From Meconema thalassinum (lineage: Eukaryota; Arthropoda; Insecta; Orthoptera; Tettigoniidae): a stretch of 64,000 nt of DNA. Both the position numbers and the translations under genes were made by a program. Where the stretch lies: assembly GCA_946902985.2 (NCBI GenBank), contig OX336388.2:1503832545-1503896544 (forward strand). Direction: 5' to 3'. Shown piece after piece: positions 32,671-43,421 of this stretch (position 1 is its first letter; every line of letters begins with the position of its first letter). A model generated the notes under the pieces. The model was not told where the DNA came from. It did no database searches and saw only the letters and a list, made by a program, of their open reading frames with translations.

Positions 32671-34610
32671 AATCGAACATCCGTGTTCGTTAAGTTTTAC
32701 ATAACTGAATTGCCATTTTTATTAACAATATTAATAGTGGTAACGATTAATCCACTCTCTGATGTATTCAACATCTTAACTTTACTGAAATCAAACATTA
32801 AACACATGAGGGTATGCCTCCTAAAATTTGATTCTTACTGGCATATTCTATACTTCCGAAATCACATTACATGCAGTGGCTATACTTCTATAATAACATG
32901 ATTTGTGGGGTACTTACGTCGGCTTATCCAGGTGGCTCCAACCACCATATTCCAGTGTCACCTGCCATGGGCCTACTTAGTGACACTTTGCCATACTGCT
33001 AATACACATCTTATATGACATCTGATTCATAAATACACGGCAATTTGCCATTTTTATAAAGAAGCTAATGCTTCCAAAACACATGACACTTTATAACACT
33101 GGTTATAATATTAATTTAAGAGATATTTTACATAAATTCACTGCACAAACACACGTTATACTTTATATTCCTGATTGGTTGATATTCCCTGGCATATATC
33201 AGAAGTGCAGGTGCGGACGGCCCTTTCTTCGGTCCTACCCCCTCCTGATTGAACACCTCGATCATCTGCTCACGGATTCACCAACAGTCTCTCGATCATC
33301 CCTTGATAACCTTCCTGATATTGCAGTGATATGCTTACATATCGTCATAAACGCTACTTACTGGTATACTCCAGATATGTATAACCAATCACTATTTTTA
33401 CCGCGCTCAACATTGTACATTGTATTTACATAAATCATTACTTTCAACAGTTCTGCCTAGTATATCACACGGCACTTAATAAACAATATATAACAGTCTT
33501 ACTGCACGGCTTCCCAAATTGAAGTCCGAGCCTCCTCTCTTAACTTCGGTAATATGCTTTTCGCATAATCAAGCTTGTTGATTACCGACTCCATTCTTAT
33601 TTCATGACCATGCATGAATATATTCTCACTGGTGTGTTACATTGCACAGCTAACCTGCTGATTACCAGTAAAATGTTTAAGTCTTTGTGTGCGCACCTGG
33701 GCGCTCCGTAACTTTCAAACACAACAACTCCCACCAACTGCAAGTTCCAACTGTGTTCCAACTGTGTGCGACTCCAAGTTCCAACTGTCTCTCTGACTGG
33801 GTCCACCCTCTTATATCTGTTTCACACAAAAAAGTAGGGCAAGAATTCCGCTCTATACCAGCTCCTCTCCTAGGATGATTCTGGTCTTGGAATAATATTC
33901 ATATTGTTCCTTTTTCTTCGCTGGTCACGAAAATGCATATGTGCTCGAGGATCGATCGGCCAATTAATTAATATTAATTGCCTGATCCATGGCGTGGGGA
34001 CGCTGTTTCTGTGGGAATCCCTGGCGACATCGTCAAACCCAGCCGCGAACATCCATAGTCCTATGTCCTTCCGCACTCCATTAAATATGCCTCAATTTCG
34101 CAGATTAAAGGCTCTAAAATTAGCCTCCTGGCTAAAGATTCACCTGTGTGCAACTCTCATGTCATTGCGTTACTCCAATCACGAGTAATCAATGATTTTC
34201 CTTGGCATCTTCCCATCCCACTCTCATTTCCATTCTCAAACGGGGAATAACCTGGTCATTATTCAACCCCCCGACCCCTTGCAGACGACTTAACTAGGTC
34301 AGCAAGATTGACGTGGCTCCAAGGGTCTCCTCCCACAATTCTGGGGCTATTTGTAAAACGTCCGACTCTGGAACTTCTGTGTTTCAAGTCCAGCATAGCC
34401 TACTTCATGTAGTCCAAATAATGCTATCTTCCACTCATTTCCCTGCATTATTTCACTAAATAATGTCAGTATCAACAGTGATTACATATAAATTTCCTCT
34501 AGGGGTTCTTACAACGAAACACCCTCAACAGATCTCGGGTTCGTTCCCTGGTGGAACCTTCACTCAGAGCTCAACTTATCTCCGAGATCCACGTTCGATA
34601 CCAGTCAGCA
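32671..34610 (-). repeat. 3' LTR of element B (left copy)
   Basis: It is nearly identical to 41393-43328, with a few substitutions over 1.9 kb and a 10-base stretch near 43,195 (ACTGATATCA) missing from this copy, so the insertion is young. The copies match up to 'ccgagatccacgttc' at 34596. The purine tract suggests the true edge is the CA at 34609-34610. Short open frames in it are mirrored in the other LTR and look non-coding. Confidence 0.8.
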
Positions 34611-34613
34611 TGA

Positions 34614-34620
34614 CCCCCTC
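34614..34620 (-). promoter_or_regulatory. Polypurine tract of element B
   Basis: GAGGGGG on the minus strand lies three to four bases before the start of the 3' LTR. This is the expected place for the plus-strand primer in reverse transcription. The tract is short, so the exact primer is inferred from position. Confidence 0.5.
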
Positions 34621-34707
34621 GGGTTCATATTCCCCTTGCAAAACTTATAAAAGTCAATTGCAAGTGACTTTCTGTAAGTAACCAGCTGACTGTCCTGCTG
34701 TCTGTGT

Positions 34708-35370
34708 TTACATTAGAGGTCCTTCACCTCGTCTGGCTGTGAGTAGGTTAGTCTGGCTCTCCCTTTCCACTCTGCGCTCAGTCCTAAGCTGTTCATTCTC
34801 TAAGCGGAGGGTCTCATTTATGGCCTCAACCTCTCGCGCCGCTTCAACCATTTCTTTGTAAAGTTCTTGCAGGCACTGGCACTCTTGTTGTTTGCTGTTT
34901 TCACTGGGCAAGCTGTCTGCTTCTCGTTCCGACTCGCTGCGCGATCCTTCAGGTCTTACTTCCTGGCTGACTTTGCCGTCCACGTATAGTTGGGTGTGCG
35001 CTGCTAATACTTCTTCTTGTTCGTCAAATTCTTCTGGCGAATGGTAAATTTTTAAATTGGCTGCATTCATAACGACCTCGTTTCCTGTTCCTAAATGCCT
35101 TATTCTGTATGCATTGTTCTGTAGGTCTCTGATAACCTCGAACGGGCCGTGATATCCAATAATGAACTTCTTATATTTCCTTGCTCCTGGATCTGAACTG
35201 GCTGGTCTCCTGACTAAAACTCTTTCGCCGACGAGAAGCGGTCTGTGATACCTCTTCGCACGATTTCTCCTCTGACGTCTCTCTGCTTGTGCCTGGAGAT
35301 ATTCGAAGGTTCGTTGGATCCTCAATTCTCGTCCTGGCTGTGCGTCTACTGGTAATGGAATAACACCAGT
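34708..35370 (-). pseudogene. Element B pol C-terminus (integrase tail and coiled coil)
   Basis: This frame carries the integrase C-terminal region: an RNRAKRYHRPLLVGERVLVR segment, then KKFIIGYHGPFEVI, the GPF-type small barrel found after the integrase core in Gypsy elements. It ends in an acidic linker and a coiled coil (LQELYKEMVEAAREVEAI). It lies one frame away from the RT-integrase frame. The two should be continuous, so a single-base indel near 35,370 has broken pol. The stop is TAA at 34708-34710, about 100 bases before the LTR; there is no env-like ORF. Confidence 0.8.
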
Positions 35371-37507
35371 TCACGGTCTCTCCGGTCTCTGATCCAAATG
35401 TCGCCTCATGTACCGTATTATTTATACAGTATTCAATTACTTCAATGAACTCAATCCAACGCCAATTCTCTTCAGAGCAGTAGATCTTCATGTACTTCTG
35501 GATCTCTCTCATTACTCTTTCAACTGGACTTGCCTCAGGATGGCGAATGGTAGATAAAATCTGCCTAATTCCTAGAGTTTCCAGTTCCCGACGAAATTCC
35601 GCGCTTGTGAAGCAACTTCCAAGGTCCGAGAGTATGTTATCCGGCTTCCCAAGAATCGGAATAACTCTCTCTTTCAGGCGTTTCAATACCTGCCTTGAAC
35701 TTGTCTTCTGTATTGGCCATAATACTACCATTTTTGAAAATACATCCATGGCTACAAACATGTGTCTATTGCCTCTACGTGCTCTAGGCAGTGGCCCAAA
35801 GTTATCTATGCTCAATAGCTGCCTTGGCTTCTCCGGTAACAACGGTATAGGTCGTTGTCTCATTAAAAATGGATTTGGCTTCACCCTTTGGCACAAATCG
35901 CATGTCCTAATAGCATTTCTCACAGTTTCTCTCAACTTTGGCCAAGTGAATGCTTCTTTCAACAGAGCAGTGACCTTGTCTATCCCGGGATGTCCAAATG
36001 CTCTGTGTGCTAGCCACACCAATCTCCTCTGCAAAGATGCAGGAATGACAACTCTTTGGCGGATATGGTTCACATCATCCCACTTGTGTAGTATCTGATT
36101 ATACCATACATAATCTGTTGATAATGCCTCTGCCTCTCTGTATATTGCAGTTCCCCTTGCTAAATGTCCCTCGAAGTAATCGATCATCATCTTCAACCAC
36201 GGGTCTTCGCGTTGTAGGTTGGTAAGATTTCTCAAATCATCCAAGGTCTTCTGAACTCGATTCTCAATCTGGACAGCTAGAGTTTCCTCTTCTCTAGGGT
36301 AACGGCTTAATATGTCCGGTATTACATTCTCTTTCCCAGGACAGTATTCTATTTCCACATTGAATTGTTGAATATACAGGGGCCATCTTGTCAACTGCTG
36401 GCTAGACAAGTCTGTCTTTAACAGAAATGTTAAAGCTTTATGGTCTGTTCTGAGGACTATTTGAAAGCCATACACGAGTTTATGCCATATTTGCAACGCG
36501 TACAAAATTGCGAGCAACTCTATCTTTGTAATCGTGTAGTTTTTCTCATGGGCTTTCAACCTCCTATTTATAAAGGCAATAAAAACTTTCTTTTCAGGAT
36601 TATCAACATTTTCCTGGAATAGCATCGCTCCTATACCAATAAGTGATGCATCCGTCTGTATGATGAATTTCTGGGTATAATCCGGGTATCCCAGCTTCAC
36701 ATATTCCAAAAGCATTTGTTTTGACCTCACGAATGCTTCCTGACATTGCTCCGTCCAATTCCATCTGCCGCCTTTCTTCAATAGGTCCTGCAGGGGTGCT
36801 ACAGTCTGAGTATAATTTGGGCAGTGGTTCGAAAAGAATCCAATTACTCCCAAGTACTGTCGGACGTGCTTAACTTTCGTGGGTCGAGGGAAATTTCGAA
36901 TTACCTCCAATTTATCTGGGTTTGGCTTAACTCCATTTGCATCAATAACATGCCCTTGGAATTTAACTTCCCTCTGACAGAAGTGCGATTTCTTGACATT
37001 AACCTTAAAGTTAGCTTCTCGAAGGTTATCTAGCAACTTCTTCAGGTCTCTCATGTGCTCCTCCAGAGATTCTGATGTGAGTAGAATGTCGTCTACATAT
37101 CTGATGGTACTTTCCTTCACATCATCGGATAGATTGCGATCTAACGCTCTTATCAGGGCTGAACCAGCTGTTTTCAAACCAAAAGGTAGCCTTAAAAACG
37201 TGTATGTGTGTTGATCAAACATAAATCCTGTCAACAGACTAGTTTTCCTCTCTAATTCAAGATGGTGGAAACTGGAAGTGATGTCCAAGTTTGTGAATAC
37301 GGTTTTCCCTTTGAATTTCCTGAGGATCTCTTTAATAGGTGGCACTTGGTCGAACTCCGGAATAACCTTCATATTTAAATGTCTCAGGTCCAGACATACT
37401 CTGACAGTTCCGTCTGTCTTAGGTACGATTACCAATGGGCTTACATAAGGCGTAGGTGTCTTCTCAATAACACCGGCCTCCAACATCTCCTGAATTGCCT
37501 CTTTCAC
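35171..37507 (-). pseudogene. Element B reverse transcriptase, RNase H and integrase
   Basis: 778 open codons, counted from the base after an in-frame stop. RT: PYVSPLVIVPK, LDITSSFHHLEL (D75), LRLPFGLKTAG and the catalytic YVDD at 137-140. RNase H: D286 (QTDASLIG), E330 (TKIELLA), D355 (LRTDHKALT) and D398. Integrase: zinc-binding H501-x4-H506 and C536-x2-C539, then D568 (LSIDNFGPLP), D628 (NILSDLGSCF) and E663 (ASPVERV). All catalytic residues are present; the usual SDNG is SDLG here. The order RT-RH-IN defines Ty3/Gypsy. A TAA at 37508-37510 interrupts the start of the RT palm, and the last ~60 codons are out of frame after the indel near 35,370. This copy therefore cannot make full-length Pol without readthrough. 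Confidence 0.92.
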
Positions 37508-37930
37508 TTAAGCATAGTACTTTTCGGCTATAGGGTAGGGTTTCTGCCTAAATGGTGTCCAATCACTGACTTGAAACGCATAAGTGAAGTTATTTATACG
37601 ACCAGGTCTCGAGTCAAAGACTTCCTTCTGTTCCAGTAATAATTGCTTTAAATTTTCCTTCTCCTTTGGTCCAATTTTTGCTTCTTCAAGTTTATCCGAA
37701 ATATGTTCTTCCAGTTCGGGTTCCAGATCTTTTTCCAAGTCTGCGGCCAGTGTTTTCAGTTCTTCTTCTAACTGCTCAATAGCTAACACTTCTTCCTCAG
37801 CCGCATCTCTGTATGTATGCCATACTTGTTCATCTGACCCTGGTTCATTCTGATTGAGTGCGACCTCCAAGCCTTCGGCTTCCTCATTCACACGGAACAT
37901 AACCCTGTCCTGTGCTAGGTCTATTATCAC
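37508..37930 (-). pseudogene. Element B pol linker between protease and RT
   Basis: 141 codons in the same frame as the protease and RT pieces, bounded by in-frame stops at both ends (TGA at 37931-37933, TAA at 37508-37510). It is strongly acidic with a predicted coiled coil (AIEQLEEELKTLAADLEKDL). It ends with RPGRINNFTYAFQVSD and PFRQKPYPIAEKYY, the usual approach to the RT domain in Gypsy Pol. Confidence 0.8.
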
Positions 37931-38355
37931 TCAGTATTCCCTTATAAACTGTGCCCCTATAATCAGGTTAAAAGGCAGTTTGTTTACTAATAGAAAACTC
38001 TGTGGAAACGTAGAGCCTCCTATCTGTAACTCTAGGAATACTTGATATTTGCATACCATCGTTCTGTCTGGAATTACACCTTTTATTTTGACACTTGAGA
38101 TAGGTATTTTCAAAACATTCTCTCTCTGGGCTATTTCATTATACAAAGCTTGTGTCATATGGCACACTGTTGAACCCGTATCTAATAAACTTCTTATTTT
38201 CAACCCTGCCACTCTTATTAAAATAATGGGCAATTCTCTCTTGACCATGACCTGTGATCCTCCTGTATCCTCGATTAGCTCTTCTGGTTTGCCTATCCAA
38301 CTGATGACGATGACTGACTTCCATCCATCATTTCCAAATTCTTCTAATTTTGGCG
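37931..38355 (-). pseudogene. Element B aspartic protease domain
   Basis: The pol frame opens at the gag-pol overlap and reads KLEEFGNDGWKS before the protease. LLDTGST, with its catalytic DTG, lies 22 residues after an internal Met at 38248, and LPFNLIIGAQFIREY is the hydrophobic I-I-G-x-x-F motif that closes retropepsins. It would cleave Gag and Gag-Pol as a dimer. It is expressed only by ribosomal frameshifting from gag. A TGA at 37931-37933 immediately after FIREY cuts it off from RT; the domain itself is intact. Confidence 0.85.
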
Positions 38356-40629
38356 TTTTTTTTCAATAGCGCCCGTCCCCTTAGAGTTTCTTCTCTCCTG
38401 TTCGCTGCGCTGTTGCTCCAAACTCTTAGCTCCGTCTCCATATCTGTCTGGCGACGTCCTATTCTGCATAACTTCTTGCCAGTGGACTTGTTGCTTCTGG
38501 GACTCATCTCCGCTTTCATTGAGGTATTGCAATGAAGCGTGGTATCGTTCCTCTACCTCATCATCGAAGTTACGTCTTCTCTCCTGGGGTCTCCAATTCC
38601 TCTTGTTGCCTTCTTGGCCATTGTTACCTCCATTGTTTTGGTACGGTCTATCCCTGGTATTCTGCTTATTCCAAGAATTTCGGCCTCTTCCTCTGCCAGC
38701 ATTACCTTTATACTTCGGCTGCCATCTTCTGGGTTCCTGTTCCCATTGACGTCCGTTGGAATCTAACGTGTCTGTGCTAGTAGCTTTGTTGTTCCTTGGA
38801 GCTTGATGTTGGTCAGTCTGCGTGTTCGTCACGTGTACCTGTTCCACGGTTCGATTCTGACGCATATTATTTGCTGTTGTGAGGTCCAGTTGCCTAAGAA
38901 CTGTCTCCATTTCCATAGCCGTTTTTGCATTAGCCGAGATTAGCAGTCTTTGGATCTCGTATGGAAGCTGCTTGGCGATAGCAATACATAATTCCAGCTC
39001 GCTAGGCTTTTGATCAAGTTCTTTGAACCGACACATCTGTGATATGAAGAATTCTGCATACTTCGTTGGATTGTTAGTACTGTATCTATTTGAATATAAA
39101 TCCAACCGTAAATTCTGTTGGGTCGCTGGATCCCAGTACCGTTTCAAAAATGCCTCCCGAAACTCCTCAACAGTATCGAAAGTGTAGCGGAAACTGCGAA
39201 ACCATAATGCACATTTCCCCTCTGTTAATTTCTCTATAGCTCGGAGCCTGCGCTCTTGTGGTATTCGCGCATCATTCAAATATTCAGACACTTCTTTTAG
39301 CCAATATTTCGGTGTCATACTACAGTGGCTACCTGAGAATTTCCTTGGTTTATCTTCACTTGCTCTGACAACATTTATCACTTGTGTGTGCATAGCATTT
39401 TCGTGTGGCATCGATGCTGCAACTGGTGCACCTGGCGTCATATAAGCACTTTCGCCTGGGCCTGTAGCACTCCTTATTATAGGCTGGGTTTCCAAATCTG
39501 CCCACCTATTTCTCCTCATATCGTCCATGCTGCCTTCGCTAGACTTAGGATCTTTCATAAGGGTTTCCTCTTGCGCGATTATCCTAGTCTCCATTTGATT
39601 GTGGCGCATCTCTGCTCTTTCCAGACGAGCAATGACCTCTTTCTCTATTCTGGTAAGCCTATCTCGATTTTCCTCGGCTACTTGAAATATTTTCTGCTTA
39701 TCTTCCTTCAGGTTTTGCTTAATATGGGATATTTCATCCTCGACATCTTCCTTTATCTGAGCAAGGGTCTTGTCGTTTGCCTCTGTCTTTTGGCCTTCTC
39801 TCACTTCGAGTTCTTCCCTCAATCCTTTGATTTCCTCTCGAATGTGTCCATTGACCTTTGACATTTCATTCTGGACCTTAATGATTTCACCTCTATTCTC
39901 CTCTTGCCTTTTGTTAACTACGACAATGTCACTTTGAACTTGGTCCAGTTCTTGATGAACTTTGCTCATCAGACCCTTCATATTTCCTACCAGCTCTTTA
40001 CTCTCGTTAACGACGGCCTTGATTTCACCTATTTCCTGACATTGACCTAATATATGCTGATCCTGTTTCTTTAGATCACCGTTAATTGCTCTAGCATAGC
40101 TTTTCAATTTCGTGTCCCACTTATTGTCGTTTTCTTCCAACCTTTGATCTACCGTACGAGTAAATTCTGAGAACTGTTTCGCTTGGCGTTCGAGATTCGC
40201 CTCATTTTGGATTTGAATATCCTTAATGTCGTTAGATAACGCGTCTAACCTACTGTTGGTTTCATCCTGCGCATGTTTACACGCTTGTAAATTACTCTCA
40301 AGTTTGGCTTCTATAGCCTCGAAACGTTTATCTGTCTTAACCTGCATTTCTGATATAATGCTTACAACAGTTTCTGTTACTTTGGTCTTAATTACCTCTT
40401 GCATCTGACCTAACTTCTCGTTTAATTCAACCTTATTTGCCTCCAATCGGTTGTTTATTTCAACCTGATTGGCATCCAAACGATTATTCAATTCACTCTG
40501 ATTATCATCTAACCGAGCGTTTATTCCATCCTGGAAAGCCTTAGCTTCCAGCCTATTCTTTATATTAACAGCGTCAAAATGCTGTTTCAACTCTGCAATT
40601 ACCTGCAGGATCTCCTCTGTACCGGACAT
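38344..40629 (-). CDS. Element B Gag polyprotein, intact
   Basis: 761 codons from the ATG at 40629 (MSGTEEILQVIAEL). A longer reading from 40719 adds 30 codons of unlikely sequence, and the first residues after 40629 suit Gag. Residues ~10-400 are a very long charged coiled coil with short repeats (NNRLDANQVEINNRLEAN). The retrotransposon Gag core follows: FSGSHCSMTPKYWLKEV, ALWFRSFRYTFDTVEEF, FREAFLKRYWDP, PYEIQRLLISANAK. The C-terminal tail is rich in R, N, G and Q (GNAGRGRGRNSWNKQN). There is no CCHC zinc knuckle, so RNA binding probably rests on this basic tail. It would form the virus-like particle. The frame is fully open, in contrast to pol. It overlaps pol at its 3' end. Confidence 0.88.
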   Translation of the reverse strand: MSGTEEILQVIAELKQHFDAVNIKNRLEAKAFQDGINARLDDNQSELNNRLDANQVEINNRLEANKVELNEKLGQMQEVIKTKVTETVVSIISEMQVKTDKRFEAIEAKLESNLQACKHAQDETNSRLDALSNDIKDIQIQNEANLERQAKQFSEFTRTVDQRLEENDNKWDTKLKSYARAINGDLKKQDQHILGQCQEIGEIKAVVNESKELVGNMKGLMSKVHQELDQVQSDIVVVNKRQEENRGEIIKVQNEMSKVNGHIREEIKGLREELEVREGQKTEANDKTLAQIKEDVEDEISHIKQNLKEDKQKIFQVAEENRDRLTRIEKEVIARLERAEMRHNQMETRIIAQEETLMKDPKSSEGSMDDMRRNRWADLETQPIIRSATGPGESAYMTPGAPVAASMPHENAMHTQVINVVRASEDKPRKFSGSHCSMTPKYWLKEVSEYLNDARIPQERRLRAIEKLTEGKCALWFRSFRYTFDTVEEFREAFLKRYWDPATQQNLRLDLYSNRYSTNNPTKYAEFFISQMCRFKELDQKPSELELCIAIAKQLPYEIQRLLISANAKTAMEMETVLRQLDLTTANNMRQNRTVEQVHVTNTQTDQHQAPRNNKATSTDTLDSNGRQWEQEPRRWQPKYKGNAGRGRGRNSWNKQNTRDRPYQNNGGNNGQEGNKRNWRPQERRRNFDDEVEERYHASLQYLNESGDESQKQQVHWQEVMQNRTSPDRYGDGAKSLEQQRSEQERRNSKGTGAIEKKRQN
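38350..38366 (-). promoter_or_regulatory. Probable -1 ribosomal frameshift site between gag and pol
   Basis: Eight A's on the minus strand (38356-38363) sit a few codons before the gag TAG at 38344-38346, in the gag frame GAA AAA AAA CGC. The pol frame is -1 relative to gag and is open across this point. A-AAA-AAA fits the slippery pattern X-XXY-YYZ. I did not identify a downstream stem or pseudoknot. Confidence 0.65.
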
Positions 40630-40943
40630 TTTTACAATAATACACTTTGAGATGCAGGCAGGCTTCCTGTAAATATGTGTGGATACGTTTTGGAGAGAGA
40701 CACAAAACACTGTACACATATTGTAAGATTGTATAAACTTTGAATTTATGGATTAATTGTGGATTGGGTACGTAGCGCTCATACCCTTGGGTAATCCTCT
40801 TCTCAATAGAGAGATTCTGCGTTACGTCAAAGGCCTACTGAATTCAAAAATCACTCAAACACAGTTTGAGGCAAAAAATAATTACTATGGTTTTCCCCAT
40901 GAAATACCATAAAAATCTATGGGGTTTCCCTAAATCCCATAAT

Positions 40944-40960
40944 CCCCACGTTGGGCGCCA
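40944..40960 (-). promoter_or_regulatory. Primer-binding site of element B (tRNA-Lys type)
   Basis: On the minus strand, TGGCGCCCAACGTGGGG abuts the LTR edge at 40961. It is complementary to the 3' end of arthropod tRNA-Lys (…CCCCACGTTGGGCG plus CCA). This would prime minus-strand synthesis. Confidence 0.85.
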
Positions 40961-43337
40961 TGATAAAAGATAAGAGTCATGGGAGGTGGTCCATGTTAAG
41001 CCATCGCAGCAACCATCCAAGGTCTCGGTTGTACTGTCGAATGCCCCACTTGGGTCTCGCCATGATAAAAGAAAAGTAATAGTCGTCATGCTTTGCCCAC
41101 ACACGGGCGACATGATAATAAAATAGTAGTTATCCATGATAATAAAAATAAAGATCAGGTCTTGCAATGCCAAGATATACATATTGCACTACTGAGGCGA
41201 TTCCATGATAGAATAATACCGCCCCATGTTACCTGGATCATAGTAATAAGGTGTTTATCAAAATTTATATTGTTTGTATCGGAGCTTAGCTTAAGATTAG
41301 GTGCGGTCCTCCCCTAATTCACGTTATTCATTACTTTAATAGAGCTGTGTGCACTAAATCTAGACCGACTTTAGTTGTACCTATAGCTCAAATCGAACAT
41401 CCGTGTTCGTTAAGTTTTACATAACTGAATTGCCATTTTTATTGACAATATTAATAGTGGTAACGATTAATCCACTCTCTGATGTATTCAACATCTTAAC
41501 TTTACTGAAATCAAACATTAAACACATGAGGATATGCCTCCTAAAATTTGATTCTTACTGGCATATTCTATACTTCCGAAATCACATTACATGCAGTGGC
41601 TATACTTCTATAATAACATGATTTGTGGGGTACTTACGTCGGCTTATCCAGGTGGCTCCAACCACCATATTCCAGTGTCACCTGCCATGGGCCTACTTAG
41701 TGACACATTGCCATACTGCTAATACACATCTTATATGACATCTGATTCATAAACACACGACACTTTGCCATTTTTATAATGAAGCTAATGCTTCCAAAAT
41801 ACATGACACTTTATAACACTGGTTATAATATTAATTTAAGAGATATTTTACATAAAAACACTGCACAAACACACGTTACACTTTATATTCCTGATTGGTT
41901 GAAATTCCCTGGCATATATCAGAAGTGCAGGTGCGGACGGCCCTTTCTTCGGTCCTACCCCCTCCTGATTGAACACCTCGATCATCTGCTCACGGATTCA
42001 CCAACAGTCTCTCGATCATCCCTTGATAACCTTCCTGATTTTGCAGTGATATGCTTACATATCGTCATGAACGCTACTTACTGGTATACTCCAGATATGT
42101 ATAACCAATCACTATTTTTACCACGCTCAACATTGTACATAGTATTTACATAAATCATTACTTTCAACAGTTCTGCCTAGTATATCACACGGCACTTAAT
42201 AAACAATATATAACAGTCTTACTGCACGGCTTCCCAAATTGAAGTCCGAGCCTCCTCTCTTAACTTCGGTAATATGCTTTTCGCATAATCAAGCTTGTTG
42301 ATTACCGACTCCATTCTTATTTCATGACCATGCATGAATATATTCTCACTGGTGTGTTACATTGCACAGCTAACCTGCTGATTACCAGTAAAATGTTTAA
42401 GTCTTTGTGTGCGCGCCTGGGCGCTCCGTAACTTTCAAACACAACAACTCCCACCAACTGCAAGTTCCAACTGTGTTCCAACTGTGTGCGACTCCAAGTT
42501 CCAACTGTCTCTCTGACTGGGTCCACCCTCTTATATCTGTTTCACACAAAAAAGTAGGGCAAGAATTCCGCGCTATACCAGCTCCTCTTCTAGGATGATT
42601 CTGGTCTTGGAATAACATTCATATTGTTCCTTTTTCTTCGCTGGTCACGAAAATGCATGTGTGCTCGAGGATCGATCGGCCAATTAATTAATATTAATTG
42701 CCTGATCCATGGCGTGGGGACGCTGTTTCTGTGGGAATCCCTGGCGACATCGTCAAACCCAGCCGCGAACATCCATAGTCCTATGTCCTTCCGCACTCCA
42801 TTAAATATGCCTCAATTTCGCAGATTAAAGGCTCTAAAATTAGCCTCCTGGCTAAAGATTCACCTGTGTGCAACTCTCATGTCATTGCGTTTCTCCAATC
42901 ACGAGTAATCAATGATTTCCCTTGGGATCTTCCCATCCCACTCTCATTTCCATTCTCAAACGGGGAATAACCTGGTCATTATTCAACCCCCCGACCCCTT
43001 GCAGACGACTTAACTAGGTCAGCAAGATTGACGTGGCTCCAAGGGTCACCTCCCACAATTCTGGGGCTATTTGTAAAACGTCCAACTCTGGAACTTCTGT
43101 GTTTCAAGTCCAGCATAGCCTACTTCATGTAGTCCAAATAATGCTATCTTCCACTCATTTCCCTGCATTATTTCACTAAATAATGTCAGTATCAACTGAT
43201 ATCACACCAGTGATTACATATAAATTTCCTCTAGGGGTTCTTACAACGAAACACCCTCAACAGATCTCGGGTTCGTTCCCTGGTGGAACCTTCACTCAGA
43301 GCTCAACTTATCTCCGAGATCCACGTTCTGCACAGCA
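40961..43337 (-). repeat. 5' LTR of element B (right copy)
   Basis: On the plus strand it starts TGATAAAAGATAAG right after the primer-binding site. 41393-43328 matches the left LTR closely; 40961-41392 does not. That unmatched part holds five CATGATA motifs (40959, 41061, 41111, 41137, 41205), the first three each preceded by a primer-site-like 'cccac...gggc/gggtctcgc' sequence. The outer edge joins Helitron sequence ('cctcgcctatccc') at about 43,328-43,337. Confidence 0.75.
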
Positions 43338-43421
43338 CCTCGCCTATCCCCTGTATTAACTTGTCACCTTCACATTTTAATTTATTTATGACGCGTAGCG
43401 AAGCACGGGTACTTCAGCTAG

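Larger units (their letters stand above)
30541..43337 (-). mobile_element. Ty3/Gypsy retrotransposon 'B' with gag-pol, inside H1
   Basis: Two direct repeats of ~1.93 kb (32671-34596 and 41393-43328) flank a 6.4-kb coding core read on the minus strand in the order gag, protease, RT, RNase H, integrase. This order identifies Ty3/Gypsy. A primer-binding site complementary to the 3' end of arthropod tRNA-Lys lies at 40944-40960, and a purine tract GAGGGGG at 34614-34620. tRNA-Lys priming and long LTRs recall the Osvaldo/Ulysses group; that placement is inference. The right edge against Helitron sequence is near 43,328-43,337. The left edge is uncertain: Helitron similarity stops at 30,540, but the matching repeat starts only at 32,671. 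No target duplication was found. Confidence 0.8.
21476..43421 (+). mobile_element. Helitron H1, non-autonomous, host of several insertions
   Basis: The 5' end TCTTATATATAAAAGTGAAA follows an A (21475). The 3' end is 'gacgcgtagcgaagcacgggtacttcagCTAG' at 43421. No Rep/helicase is encoded, so it depends on another element. Its own parts are the 5' module with GTATG and GGGT repeats (21476-21960), the minisatellite (24333-30390), a 3' module (30390-30540) and the terminus (43338-43421). A LINE fragment and Gypsy element B are lodged inside. It is followed with no gap by H2. Confidence 0.85.

Noticed and set aside
33068..33433. 121-codon plus-strand frame, repeated at 41779-42153
   Set aside because: Both copies lie at the same place in the two LTRs of B; the similarity is LTR identity and I see no selection on the frame.
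34708..35325. Envelope-like third ORF of element B
   Set aside because: It carries the integrase C-terminal barrel and a coiled coil, without signal peptide or transmembrane segment, and is the out-of-frame end of pol.
35490..36098. 202-codon plus-strand frame opposite integrase
   Set aside because: Antisense shadow of element B pol, with no domain of its own.
39382..39861. 159-codon plus-strand frame with hydrophobic stretches
   Set aside because: Antisense of the coiled-coil part of B Gag.
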